A stretch of 64,000 nt of DNA from Gordionus sp. m RMFG-2023. Taxonomy: Eukaryota; Nematomorpha; Gordioida; Chordodea; Parachordodidae. How positions within the stretch are numbered: position 1 is the stretch's first letter; the number at the start of each line of letters is the position of its first letter. The position numbers were made by a program, and so were the translations under genes. The notes under the pieces are model-generated. The model had not been told where the DNA came from. It ran no database searches and saw nothing but the letters and a program-made list of their open reading frames with translations. Below are positions 39,901 to 49,570 of the stretch, piece after piece. The stretch lies in assembly GCF_954871325.1 (NCBI RefSeq), contig NC_088776.1, positions 31,296,508-31,360,507 on the forward strand, given 5' to 3'.

Positions 39901-40156
39901 TGTAGTCGAAAATTATATACAATGGAAAAAATGGATTTTAATAAAGGATCCATCCACAAAAATTGCTTTAAATGTAAATTATGTAATACCCCATTAAGGT
40001 AAACATTTTATTAAAGTTAAAATTGAAAAAATACATATTAGACTTGAAAGTTATGCAACTCATGATGATGATGTCTATTGCTTGCCACATTTTAAAAAGT
40101 TATTTGCCAATGAACCTGGTTTAACGCAGGCTAACATTACGCCCATCAAAAAATAG
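30932..40156 (+). CDS. EPLIN/Xin-type single LIM-domain protein, nine exons
   Basis: Exons: 30932-31167, 31748-31808, 32112-32193, 38759-38953, 39011-39440, 39480-39652, 39696-39808, 39850-39998, 40042-40156. Every junction is GT-AG and in phase; the total is 1554 nt, 517 residues plus stop. The LIM domain at residues 445-496 has the canonical C-x2-C-x17-H-x2-C-x2-C-x2-C-x17-C-x2-H spacing. It resembles EPLIN (LIMA1) and Xin LIM domains in KLYTMEK and in the YCLPHFKKLF ending. A loose motif with Phe, Glu and Gly recurs four times: IWARFESG (43-50), FKKRLECG (162-169), LFKERFEN (267-274) and AKFKALEMG (337-345). Residues about 52-125 look coiled-coil and the N-terminus is acidic. An actin-cytoskeleton role is inferred from the family only. 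The start is the first ATG after an in-frame stop at 30896; upstream exons cannot be excluded. The donors after 31167, 39652 and 39808 are weak matches. Confidence 0.85.
32496..33803. repeat. Long fold-back (inverted-repeat) element, about 1.3 kb
   Basis: The left arm starts TTACAGGGTTTCCCATT and the right arm ends with its exact reverse complement. The arms remain recognisable inverse copies for about 600 bp each. They pass through AAAAAGGAAAAGTCC-type tandem blocks into a shared region containing CTTTTACATA and CACTGCTTCTAC. They meet around 33000-33160, leaving a short loop. No target duplication was found. The minus-strand frame at 32402-32620 only translates the tandem blocks. Confidence 0.85.
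35038..37126 (-). mobile_element. hAT transposon, broken, with perfect 8-bp duplication
   Basis: It starts CAGGGCCGTAGCCAGGAATT and ends CCCGTGGCTACGACCCTG. TTTTTAGT on both sides is a perfect 8-bp target duplication. On the - strand, 35218-35445 encodes the C-terminal dimerisation region (VPTASCVASFSIIKRVLSS) and 35914-36120 an upstream piece (VDVTKDASGCENLRIII) near a catalytic Asp position. The intervening coding sequence is lost or broken. The frame at 36790-37137 is not a credible gene. At 2.1 kb it is shorter than an autonomous hAT. It lies inside intron 3 of the LIM gene, in antisense. Confidence 0.9.
37277..37606 (+). repeat. Two-copy tandem repeat, unit about 165 bp
   Basis: Two adjacent units share AAAAATATGAAACCAGGGTT, the word GGCCTGGGAATTGG and TCTAATTTCATATGTTAAGC at matching places, with about a tenth of positions differing. 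Confidence 0.8.
37722..37945 (+). repeat. Two-copy tandem repeat, unit about 110 bp
   Basis: Both units carry GATTAGGTATTGTTGATAAT, then AAAATACCCAATGATG, then CGAAATAAACAATGTAT. The copies are nearly identical, so the duplication is recent. Confidence 0.85.
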
Positions 40157-40331
40157 TGTCTTCGCTTTGTTATTTATTATCTTATGATCTTTATTTTAAG
40201 GATCATTTTTATTTATTAATCAATATAATTTTTACTAATGTTATTTTTTATAAATACATACAAACATTTTTATTTGATATGTTTTAATTTTTTTTATAAA
40301 AATATCCAATTAGATGTAATAAAAGTAAATA

Positions 40332-40973
40332 CTAATACAAATCATCTTCTTGAAAATTCCTATATATAATGGGTGAATTATCGAATTCATTTAATCCATA
40401 CAAATCCTTGATTCTCTGATAGCCTGGGGATGGAGGTCCAAAGAAAAAATTATAAGGGCTATCATATATGTCCGTATCTCCAATATTGTAATAAGTAACC
40501 GGTTGAGCCATTATCATTGATGTGACCATAACAACCTATGAAATATTATATTTTATAATATATTTATAATATCATTACTATTAAAATTAGATACAAAGAA
40601 ATTCTTTTCCAATTCATTTTTAGCGTTGTTTGAAAAAATTAATAGCTCAATATTATTCAAATTTATAACAAACTTATAATATATTCGTAAAATACTTTGT
40701 AAGTTGTATTATTTCAATTATCAGTCAAATTACGAAAATTTAATAAAGATATAAAAAATATAATAAAACAACACATTTAGTAAATTTGATAATGGTAAAA
40801 AAATATTCATATAATTATAAACAATACTAACAGGGAAAAAAAGTTTTTTTTATGGTTTGAGAAAATAACGAAATAAGAGTGTTATTGGTATTATGAAATC
40901 GAAAGCAAGATTGAATAGGCAAAAAAATATCATAAATAAAATTGCATACTATATTTACCTTTTTATTAATCAT
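40332..40973 (-). CDS. Two-exon gene for a small, probably secreted 72-residue protein
   Basis: Exon 1 (40973-40959) encodes MINKK and ends at a good donor (AAG/GTAAAT). Exon 2 (40535-40332) follows an acceptor (TTTCATAG) and is joined in phase 0. The protein starts MINKKVVMVTSMIMAQPVTY: two lysines then about ten hydrophobic residues, as in a short signal peptide, with possible cleavage after Ala15. The mature part would be about 57 residues, rich in Tyr, Asp, Pro and Asn, without cysteines. It contains NFFFGPPSPGY and ends FQEDDLY. I do not recognise a family. It converges on the LIM gene with 175 bp between stop codons. Because exon 1 is only five codons, the model rests on splice signals, phase and the hydrophobic start. 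Confidence 0.55.
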
Positions 40974-41380
40974 AATGGTTAAGATTTTTATCCATTACGA
41001 AAAATTAAAAATTGGCAACTATTGCAAGAAATATTTTGGAATCAATTTATTTTTGTATATGATGTTATTTAGAGAATAAAGAAAGGAAGTAAATTGTTAT
41101 AATAATTTGATAAAGGGCTTCAGGATCAGGGCATAATAGGCATTTTAAAGTACCATTTTGAAACACTTTCATGGAAGGTTATGCATAATTTCTAAACCGA
41201 ATTGTCAATCGATAAGCAAATTTTCTAAATTAATTAAATCGCGCAATATAAATTTAAAGCAATATATGCCTATGAAACCCCATTACCACATTCCTTGTGG
41301 TTTTTCTTATAATTTTAAACCATATTCTGATCGAAAAATGGTTTCAAAAATAGGCTAACATCCTAGCCATATTTAGAGGT

Positions 41381-42640
41381 ATGCGTGCTAATTTCTTTGT
41401 TTTATTTCATATGCAAATTGACGGTTTTCGCCCCTCTTATTTCCAATTTTTAATTAACCCTAAAAATCCTCATAAAGATACATTTGTAAATTCATTGGTA
41501 ATACTTAGTGAAAATATATTGAACAATGATTTACCCAGTCAAATTCACCAAATCCTTTTTGGCGCAAGATTAATTGCTTTTACTAAGCCTGATGGTGGAG
41601 TTCGGCCAATCGCAATAGGGTCTTTTTTTAGGAGACTATTAGCTAAGATAATCGTTGAGCGCATCAAACCTGATGCTTCAAAAATGTTCCAAACATATCA
41701 ACTAGGCTTTGGTACTAAAGGGGGATGCGAAATAGCCGCTCACTCTCTTCGCATATATATCGAAGATCCTCCTCCAGACGCCGTAGTCTGTAAGCTTGAT
41801 TTTAAAAATGCTTTTAATTCTTTATCCAGAAAAACATTTTTAAACATTTTTTATGAAAAATTCCCAGTTTATGCAAGATTTATTGAACAGTCTTATGGCT
41901 GTAGAACCCCTCTCAAATTCGGGGAATATACAATTCCTTCTGACGAGGGTATTCAACAAGGAGACCCTTTGGGCCCTCTGATCTTTAGTTTAGGTATACA
42001 TAACCTAGTTCATTGTCTAAAATCCTCTTTTAATTTAGATTTAAACATATGGTATCTAGATGATGGTACCATTTGCGGACCTTCTAAAAATATTCTTGCA
42101 GCGATAGATTATATAGAGAAAAATTCTCTAAACATAGGCCTTACTCTAAATAAAGCTAAATCGGAAATATGCTTTTTAAATTCAAATACTCTCAAAGTCC
42201 AAGGGTTTAAAATCATCAAAAAAAGTGAAATTAATCTTCTAGGTTCACCTTTAAGCAGTTTTTCCAACTGTGAGGTGTTCGTGGAAAAATTTTTCGAAGG
42301 CTTATCAGGACTCGAAACTATTTTAAACGAAATTCCTTCACACCAGAGCTTTTTTCTTTTAAAAAAATATTTATTTTTACCAAAGATAGTACATATTTTT
42401 AGATCTTCTTCCTTTTTTTTAAATAATGAAATTATTAATCGTGTTCATGAATTTTTTAGAAGTTTATTAGAAAATATTTTAAATATTAAATTGGAAGATT
42501 TTAATTGGGGTTTCTCACAATTACCCTCGAAAATGGGTGGTTTAGATTTATATCCTTTAAACCTTCTATCTCTTTCCTCATTTTTGGCATCGCGTTTGAT
42601 GAATAACGCCATGATATCTTCTTTAAAGATAACCTTTTAA
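41381..42640 (+). CDS. Reverse transcriptase part of an R2-like non-LTR element
   Basis: It encodes RNA-templated DNA synthesis for the element. Visible RT motifs, in order: GGVRPIAIGSFFRRLLAK, QLGFGTKGGCEIAAHSLR, CKLDFKNAFN (motif A with its catalytic Asp), GIQQGDPLGPLIFSLG (motif B) and WYLDDGTI (the catalytic Asp pair of motif C). These match a family of animal non-LTR elements usually labelled R2-like, with QLGxGTxxG and WYLDDG signatures. The first Met is probably not the true start, since IDGFRPSYFQFL a few residues later corresponds to sequence well inside family proteins. The frame ends at 42640. The protein continues one frame over at about 42611 (DNLLNSALTAWTS), so a single-base shift splits it from the nuclease part. 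Confidence 0.8.
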   Translation: MRANFFVLFHMQIDGFRPSYFQFLINPKNPHKDTFVNSLVILSENILNNDLPSQIHQILFGARLIAFTKPDGGVRPIAIGSFFRRLLAKIIVERIKPDASKMFQTYQLGFGTKGGCEIAAHSLRIYIEDPPPDAVVCKLDFKNAFNSLSRKTFLNIFYEKFPVYARFIEQSYGCRTPLKFGEYTIPSDEGIQQGDPLGPLIFSLGIHNLVHCLKSSFNLDLNIWYLDDGTICGPSKNILAAIDYIEKNSLNIGLTLNKAKSEICFLNSNTLKVQGFKIIKKSEINLLGSPLSSFSNCEVFVEKFFEGLSGLETILNEIPSHQSFFLLKKYLFLPKIVHIFRSSSFFLNNEIINRVHEFFRSLLENILNIKLEDFNWGFSQLPSKMGGLDLYPLNLLSLSSFLASRLMNNAMISSLKITF

Positions 42641-42648
42641 ACTCAGCC

Positions 42649-43466
42649 TTGACAGCCTGGACATCTTTAGCTCCACCTGAAGCTGTCTTACCCACGATCT
42701 TAACACACCAATCTCTTTTCGAACCTTTAATTAAAAAATTTTTTAAAATAATCTCATCAAACCCCCCTTTGGAGTATATTCAACTATTACAGAATGCTGA
42801 CTGTACTAGTGGCTATGAATGGTTGGAAGCATTACCAAGTCGTAACCTAGGTAACCTCTTATCAGATGAACAATTAAGAGTTGCCATAGGCCATCGACTT
42901 GGATGTAACATTGTTCAACCACATACATGCATCAAATGTAAAACATTAGTTGACTCCAAAGGGAGACATGGTCTAAATTGTATATATAGTCAAGGCAGGC
43001 ATGCAAGGCATGCAGCAATTAATTTAGCTATTAGCCGTTCTCTTACCAGGGCCCGAATACCAAACATCCTGGAGCCTACAAATTTATCGTTAGATGATGG
43101 CTTAAGACCAGATGGTTTAACTTCCGTGCCTTGGTCTTTAGGGAAATCCTTAATTTGGGACTTCACATGCGTATCTTCTTTCCCAAAAAATTTAAATTCT
43201 AATCCGGTTGATATAGCCGAGAAAAAAAAACAATGAAATATTCCAAATTCACAAATTATATTTTTACACCGATTGTCATCTCTTCCCTTGGACATATGCC
43301 AAGTGGAACTTTAAAGTTTTTAAAAAATATAGGGGATAAGATAAGAGCCCTTACATCAGAACCTAAAGAATCTTATTTCTTAAAACAAAACCTCCAAATC
43401 ATAATTTTAAAATATAACTACACATGTTTTTTGGGAACTTGTAGCCCCACCTCGGTTTTTATATAA
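42649..43466 (+). pseudogene. CCHC finger and restriction-like nuclease part of the same element
   Basis: The 42649-43236 frame continues the RT protein. It contains WLEALPSRNLGNLLSDEQLR, a CCHC finger (CIKCKTLVDSKGRHGLNC) and a nuclease core RPDG...W-x-L-GKSLIWDFT. The spacing of PD to the later Asp fits the PD-(D/E)XK fold of R2/CRE-type elements, which nicks the target. A second shift in the A-run near 43215-43225 moves the last part into the 43233-43466 frame, which ends with a QNLQ...YTCFLGT segment typical of the family's C-terminus. With two frameshifts and a missing 5' part this copy is inactive. Confidence 0.75.
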
Positions 43467-43927
43467 TATTTTATTTATTTTATTTTATTTTATTTTATAT
43501 TATTTTAATTTAGTATTTTAACGCTATGTATTATTTTACACAAATTATATAATAAATCAGCTTATGGAAAAAAAAAAAAAAAAAAAATATATAATGGATT
43601 ATATTATTATTTACATGTGTAATAAATGTAACTTACCTTATTATGGTCAAAATATTTTTAAAATTTTTTGTCAATTATCTAGAAATATAAATATATAATA
43701 GGGTACAATTTTTTTGTATCAAATACATACATTATGTGATAAAGGGTTAGAATATTTAAAAAAGTTGTTAAATCCGATACGTCTTTTGTATCAAACGGTA
43801 TGAGCAATACTTTTAGAATTTCAATGTTGTACACATATTTTTATAAAATCGATTCAATTTTTTTTTATCGCTGTGACGATATTAAATATCAAATCAGGGT
43901 CTATATATCATGTTTTTAAAAAATATC

Positions 43928-43974
43928 GGATCGGGCCGATATTTTCTAAAAACCCGATCCGATATTTACATTGT
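43928..43974. repeat. 45-base perfect hairpin
   Basis: AAATATCGGATCGGG and CCCGATCCGATATTT are exact 15-bp arms around a 17-base loop. Related ATCGGATCGG words recur at about 44695-44725. Confidence 0.75.
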
Positions 43975-43983
43975 TTTTGTTTA

Positions 43984-44200
43984 TAGTGTTGTTAAACGGC
44001 TCGATTTGAGTCAATTTTAAAAACGGCTAATTCGTTATTTTATCCAGTAAAATATTACGCAAGCCTGAAAACTTTGCACAGAGATGACACGTTTGGACAT
44101 CTGTAATGAAATCATGAGGCTTAGGCAATATTTTTTTGGCTAAAATATTGAGTTAATCGTTTTTAAAAATCGACTCAAATCGAGCCTTTTAACAATACTA
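43984..44200. mobile_element. Palindromic TA-flanked MITE, complete copy
   Basis: It runs from TAGTGTTGTTAAACGGCTCG to CGAGCCTTTTAACAATACTA. The arms are inverse copies over much of their length, including GGCTAATTCGTTATTTTAT-like text against ATATTGAGTTAATCG. A TA at each edge suggests a mariner-type target. Other copies or pieces lie at about 28870, 34463, 36440, 38218, 44370, 57510 and 58676. Confidence 0.75.
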
Positions 44201-46462
44201 ATTGTATGTAGAATTATATTATTTATTATACATAATTATATTATTTATTATACATAATTAATTTCATATTAATAATAAATTAATAAGAGGAACCAAAATT
44301 AAATTTATGTATGTTTATAAAAAATCGAATTATTTAAAAGAAAAATATGATGTTATATTATTTGCAACAAGAAAAGGATTTTAATATATCTAGCGGTTCA
44401 TATGTAGCTGATTCAAAAAAATACCTTTAGATGGTAGAAAGGTTTGGACATCTACTCAAATTTCGAAGCATACGTAATAATATTTTGGCTAAAATCTTGA
44501 TTTAACCTTTTTTTTAATCGTAAGGCGTTTAACAACACTATATTTAACTATGAATATTTCTCATATTTTAAATGTGGTTATTAACATTTGGAAAATAAAA
44601 AAAATTACACTTAATCATTGTGAAAGTTATCTGGTTTTTTTAAATGAAAAATTAATGTTTTTTATTATATTTGTTCAAGGATGGATGGTAAATATCGGAT
44701 CGGTATCAATTATCGGATCGAGTTTATAGTTATATAGGAATTCGGTTAAAAATTTGTGGATCGGCAGAGCTTTAATTTTTTTAAAGCGATTTAAAATTTT
44801 TCCATTTCAATAATTTATTCTGACTGATGAATATATAATAGCTGCCCTTCTCTCTCGATGAAGTCCATTATTTGAATTTTAGCGAGGCACATCACATTTA
44901 CTATTTATATTTTCAAAGAAATAATTATTAATAATATCGTAAGATTCAAAAATCCATTATTTGTTTAGCGGCCATTTTTTGAGGACGTTTTTGAGGATGT
45001 TGTTGGATATTTTGGCTATTTTGAACTTGGCGATTTAGTGGTTATATTTTAGGCCCACCTAGGATTTGTTTTTATTTTCAAGCCCAGAGATCGGTTTAAA
45101 TTTATTTATTTTGGCCAGGCGCTGTTTTTCATTTTTTATCATATTTTTAAAATTTCGGTTGTATATTGCAAATTTTTTCAAAACAAAGTTAAAATATGAA
45201 AAGTAAATTTATGAATACTCCATTATAAGATTTTCCAATATTTTACCTTGATTAATTGATATTTTTTAAAATAATTAAAATGTCCCACCCGGAAAAAACC
45301 TAATATATTTTTTTAGAGGCTGTAATATTCTGCAGCAGCAAAAATTAAGAAAAATATGGAAGCAATTTAAATAACGATAAATCACGATTGTTTCTTTAAA
45401 TTTCTTTTTGTTCAATGCATTAAATAGGTCATATAAATAAGATAATCTTTTGTAACTACTATATTTGAGTAATTGTATGGGTAATCCAATAAATTTCCTG
45501 TCATGTAAGTTAAAATCAATATTATAACTTTAATAAATACAATATTAATTCAAAAATTAAATATTTTTAAAAAAAATTTAAAGATCAAGGAATAGTTTAT
45601 AACAGATGGTATTAAAATTAGTCAAAAATATTAGGTTCGTTTTACATTTACTATATAATATTTGGTTATGAACCCAATTTTCATATAATAATTTATTTTA
45701 TTAAGCCTAGTATTGAGATGTCAAAACGTTAAAACTTGAAGCCTTCGTAGATTGTTGGAAATTATTTATTATGATCTTGCCTATCACCACATAAATGATG
45801 CATTGCGATGGGGTAAGCACCTTAGCTATTTTTTTTACCGCCTTGTCAAATTTTGATAAAGCTTTATGAAGAACGAAAAATTTTAATCATTGAATATTTT
45901 ATTTTTTTTTAATTTTTCGTATTAAATTTATATTTCCATTTGCATGCCATTTATTTGAGTACACATTTGACTTCTATTTATTTTTTTTACCTTTAATAAT
46001 TAAATGCTTTATAAGGAAAATTTAAAAAAATGTCATTGATCAACAAATTATGTCCATTAAAAATATATTTTATATTGATATCAATTTACTTTAAAAAAAT
46101 AAAACTATTATTTAAGTTAAGTCAACATGACTTAAATAGAAATACAGTTTGATCAGCAAATTTTGATTTATATTATTTGCCGTATATAAAACCCCTCCTT
46201 TTGGTGACCTATTCGTAGCTTTTGCCCTATTGTTTTGAAAATATTTAGTGGTTTAGGTTTAAAGAAACCACAAGTGTTGTTACTACCGAATAAACAGGTT
46301 ATTTAGGGCTATATCTATTAGTATTTAAGTTTTCTGTTCTGGTGATGGAATTGGTAGATAAGGAATAAGTGTTATGATATTCAGTTCAAATTGTTTCAGA
46401 GCAGACTTTGCAAATAAATATTTATGGCTTATTCAATTTTTTTTGATATTATTTAATTTGGC
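44201..46462. other. A+T-rich sequence with MITE fragments
   Basis: A partial palindromic MITE lies at about 44370-44540 and repeats of ATCGGATCG at about 44695. No gene is supported in the remaining 1.7 kb. Confidence 0.4.
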
Positions 46463-46545
46463 CATCGCCGGGGTAACCTAGTGGGTTATGATGTATGCTA
46501 GGAAACAGAAGTTAGGTTCAATCCTGGTAAGGAACATAAAAATTT
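46463..46545 (+). repeat. tRNA-like leader at the 5' edge of the LINE
   Basis: GGGGTAACCTAGTGGG resembles an A box and AGTTAGGTTCAATCCTGG a B box, about 30 bases apart. It could be an internal pol III-like promoter of the LINE, or a SINE lying immediately upstream. Confidence 0.45.
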
Positions 46546-47047
46546 TCAGGTTTTTCTTCGATGTGTAAAGACATATGGTAGATGAATTTCGGAGCTTAGA
46601 GATGACACCCCGGTCACCGACAGGCTTGGACAGCCGGGTGCTAAGGATACTCGTGCAATTAACAAAGATATGAATATGAAAGCTAGGGCGTTCCCTCCAA
46701 GCGACACGCAGGGTGTAGACCTTCATCCTGTGAAAAGTAAAATAAAGGTCAAAGCAAAGAAGACAAGGTTAGCAAGTTTGGGTATAAATTGTACTATGAT
46801 GGAATTTTTAGCAATAGGAACGGTGTCGGCATCATCCTCAGTCAATATTTAACCTCCTCAGTAGTAGAAGTCAACAGGTGATAGACTAATGAAGATAAAA
46901 CTCTGCATTGGTCAATCAATACTACACATCCTTTCAGTATATGCTCCTCAAACGGGTTGAAGATGATTTTTGAACTATCCTCGATGAAGCTGTAATGGAA
47001 ATCCTAAGGATGACCTAGTCATAATTGGTGGTGACTTAAATGCGTAT

Positions 47048-47257
47048 GTGGGGAAAGCAAGAGATAGCTACAAAAGGCATCATGGTGGTTTTGGATATGG
47101 AGAAAGAAATTATGAAGGAAAGCATGTACTGAAATTTGCGCAAGCCTTCGACCTTGCCTTAAACACCTACTATAGGAAAAAGGACAGTCATTTGATAACA
47201 TATGAAAGTTGTGCAAGGAAAACCCAGATAGATTACATATTTATCTCTCGCAGATGA
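47048..47257 (+). pseudogene. Endonuclease fragment of the RTE-type LINE
   Basis: This frame carries the second half of an apurinic-type (APE) endonuclease domain: GKARDSYKRHHGGFGYGERN, a stretch with KFAQAFDLALNTYYRKKDSH, and RKTQIDYIFISRR, the region holding a conserved Asp-Tyr of the family. The nuclease normally nicks target DNA to start reverse transcription. The preceding GGDLNAYV lies in the same frame just upstream. The frame ends at a stop inside the domain. Confidence 0.65.
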
Positions 47258-48262
47258 TTAAAAGATGTAATAGACTGCAAAGTCATCCCAGGAGAAGATA
47301 CTGACGCGCAACACAAGCTACTAGTCATGGATTTACACATCACAAATAAATCCACTCAAAACAAGATAAACTTGAACCATGCATCAAATGGGGTAGATTA
47401 AAATCAAGGCCAGATGCTTTTGAATCAATACAAACATTGAAACAATAGATTCCTCACAAGTCAGTGAAAAAATGTGGGCAGACCTTTCTTCCAGATTAAT
47501 AGACACTGCCAAATCGACATTAGGCTTGACAAGGGGAGTCAATAAATCATATAAATAACTATGGTGGTGGAATGAAGAGATACAAACCACTATACAGGAG
47601 AAAAAAGCCCTATATAAAATATGATACAAATCCAAAAACCCAGATGACAAGACAAGATACAAAAAATCCAAGAGAATAGCTACAAAGGCGGTGGCTAGGG
47701 CCAAAGCTATTGCATACGATGACATGTATAGAACTATATACCAAAGAAGGGCAAAAAAATATACAGATTAGTCAAACAGCGTGGAAAGAATTCTAGGGAT
47801 AGAAACGGAGCTCCGAAAGTAATCAAAAATAAAGATGGGAAATCGATAATAAAGGAGAAAGAAATAATGAATAGATGGAAAGAATATTTTTAGAGGCTTC
47901 TCAACTTTAATCCCCATACTACATCTAGATGAACACTCCCCATGTCAAAACCTTATACAGCCAATAACAGAACAAGAAATAATTACATGCCTCTAGCATA
48001 TGAAAAACAACAAAGCTAGGGGTCCAAATGATATTCCAATAGAAAGCCTTAAAGGACTAGGAGATGATGGAATACATTTCCTGACAAATCGGTACAATAA
48101 AATATTGGGGAATGAAGAGATTCCTCAAAAATGAGGCAGAGCTATCTAGTTCCTATCTTCAAATATAAAGGGGATCCACACAATTGTCAAAATTACAGGG
48201 GCATAAAACTAATGTCACACTGTCTTAAACTTTACGAAAGAATCCTAGAAAAAGGTTAAGAG

Positions 48263-49248
48263 CAGGGACCCGAACCGTTATTTATAACGGTTCAGTTTGG
48301 TTACGGTTCAGTATGTAAAAAATTATAATGGTTAGTTACATATTTATCAAATAAAAAGAATAAATCTTCATAAATTGAATAAAAAAATCTACATCGTTTT
48401 ATAATTAATGGGGATTCAGATATAATTATTGAAATTTTATTTAATTTAACATATGTATTTTATTGGAATAAGAGTATCGCCTCTGATGGCGATACTCTGA
48501 GATAAAATTTTGTTAACTTTCTCTTTATATTTTTTTTATTATTATAAAATTAAATTCAATCAAAAGTTTATAAAAAATGAAAAAGTGATTTTTACAATTT
48601 CGTTAATGTAATAAATATAATCAGTCATTTACATAAAAATTAATACATCTGTTAAAATAAATCACTTTTTCAAATAAAAATACATTAAAAAAGTATACAT
48701 TACAACAGTTACGTTTTGGTTACGGTTCTTAAGAAGAAATTTATAAAGGTTCGGTTCGGTTCAGCTAATTATAAAGGTTTATAAAGGTTCATTACGGTTA
48801 GAAATTTTTTTTATTGAAACAACACCATCTTCTAATTTATTTTTATTAAAAGCATCTATGAATTATATATAAAAAAAATATATGATTCAAGATAACTCAT
48901 TTTTAAATATATTATTTGAACGTATAAGTAATATATTTTCTAATATAAATGGATTCCTTTTTGTTCGTTGTGACGATAACACAAATTTTAGCCCCGAAAA
49001 AGCCCTTTCTACAGAAACTTATGTTGCGGGAACAGCCAGTAAGAGCAAGTTTGTATAATTTTGGACATTCAAATTATTTCCATTTCTAAAATATAAAAAC
49101 TGAACCGGTTTAAACCGGTTTAATCGTTTTTTATAAAGGTTTTTTTTTACTCCTTCAAAAAATTATTATATTGGTTCGGTTATAGTTAAAATATTTATAA
49201 CGGTTTATAATGGTTTAACGGCTCGTTACGGTTCACTCCGGGTTCCTG
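48263..49248. mobile_element. 986-bp hAT MITE inside the LINE, perfect duplication
   Basis: It starts CAGGGACCCGAACCGTT and ends ACTCCGGGTTCCTG. GTTAAGAG on both sides is a perfect 8-bp target duplication. Both edges carry repeated CGGTTC/GAACCG words (ACGGTTCAGTTTGGTTACGG at the left, AACGGTTTATAATGGTTTAA at the right). No coding capacity. It splits the LINE reverse transcriptase. Confidence 0.9.
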
Positions 49249-49291
49249 GTTAAGAGACATAATCGAAATAGGAGAGACTCAATTTGGCTTT

Positions 49292-49570
49292 ATGACTGGA
49301 AGATCAACAACTGATGCAATCCACGCAATTAGGCAAATGAGTGAAAAATACAGAGAAAAGAACAAAATGCTACACATAGTCTTTCTCGATCTAAAAAAGG
49401 CCTTCGATAGAATCCCAAGAAAACTTATCTGGTATGCGCTACGCCACAGAAAGGTTCCCGAAAAATATATAAAAATAGTACAGGATATGTATATGGGCCA
49501 TAAATCAACAGGCTTCACATTGCCGAGGGAGTTTATCAAGCGTCGGCTCTCAGCCCACTTCTCTTCATAA
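49292..49570 (+). pseudogene. Reverse transcriptase fragment of the RTE-type LINE
   Basis: It contains [18 protein letters not shown] just ahead of and within the start of the frame, then [16 protein letters not shown] (RT motif A with the catalytic Asp) and [15 protein letters not shown]. The next motif (QG-x-S-LSP) is out of frame at about 49540-49570, and the catalytic Asp pair region near 49625 is degraded. The order and wording match RTE-clade LINE polymerases found in many animals. It is a dead fragment. Confidence 0.75.

Larger units (their letters stand above)
41158..43587 (+). mobile_element. Non-LTR retrotransposon with R2-type nuclease, 5'-truncated
   Basis: Reverse transcriptase, a CCHC finger and a restriction-like nuclease are followed by a short 3' region with AATAAA at 43551-43556 and a run of 20 A at 43568-43587, the mark of target-primed integration. 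A (TTTTA)n stretch lies just after the coding region. The 5' edge is uncertain: the 41158-41358 frame has no recognised domain. No target duplication was identified. Confidence 0.75.

Noticed and set aside
40441-40560. Possibility that the small - strand frame is a chance shadow
   Set aside because: Kept as a gene at moderate confidence because splice signals, phase and a hydrophobic start agree.
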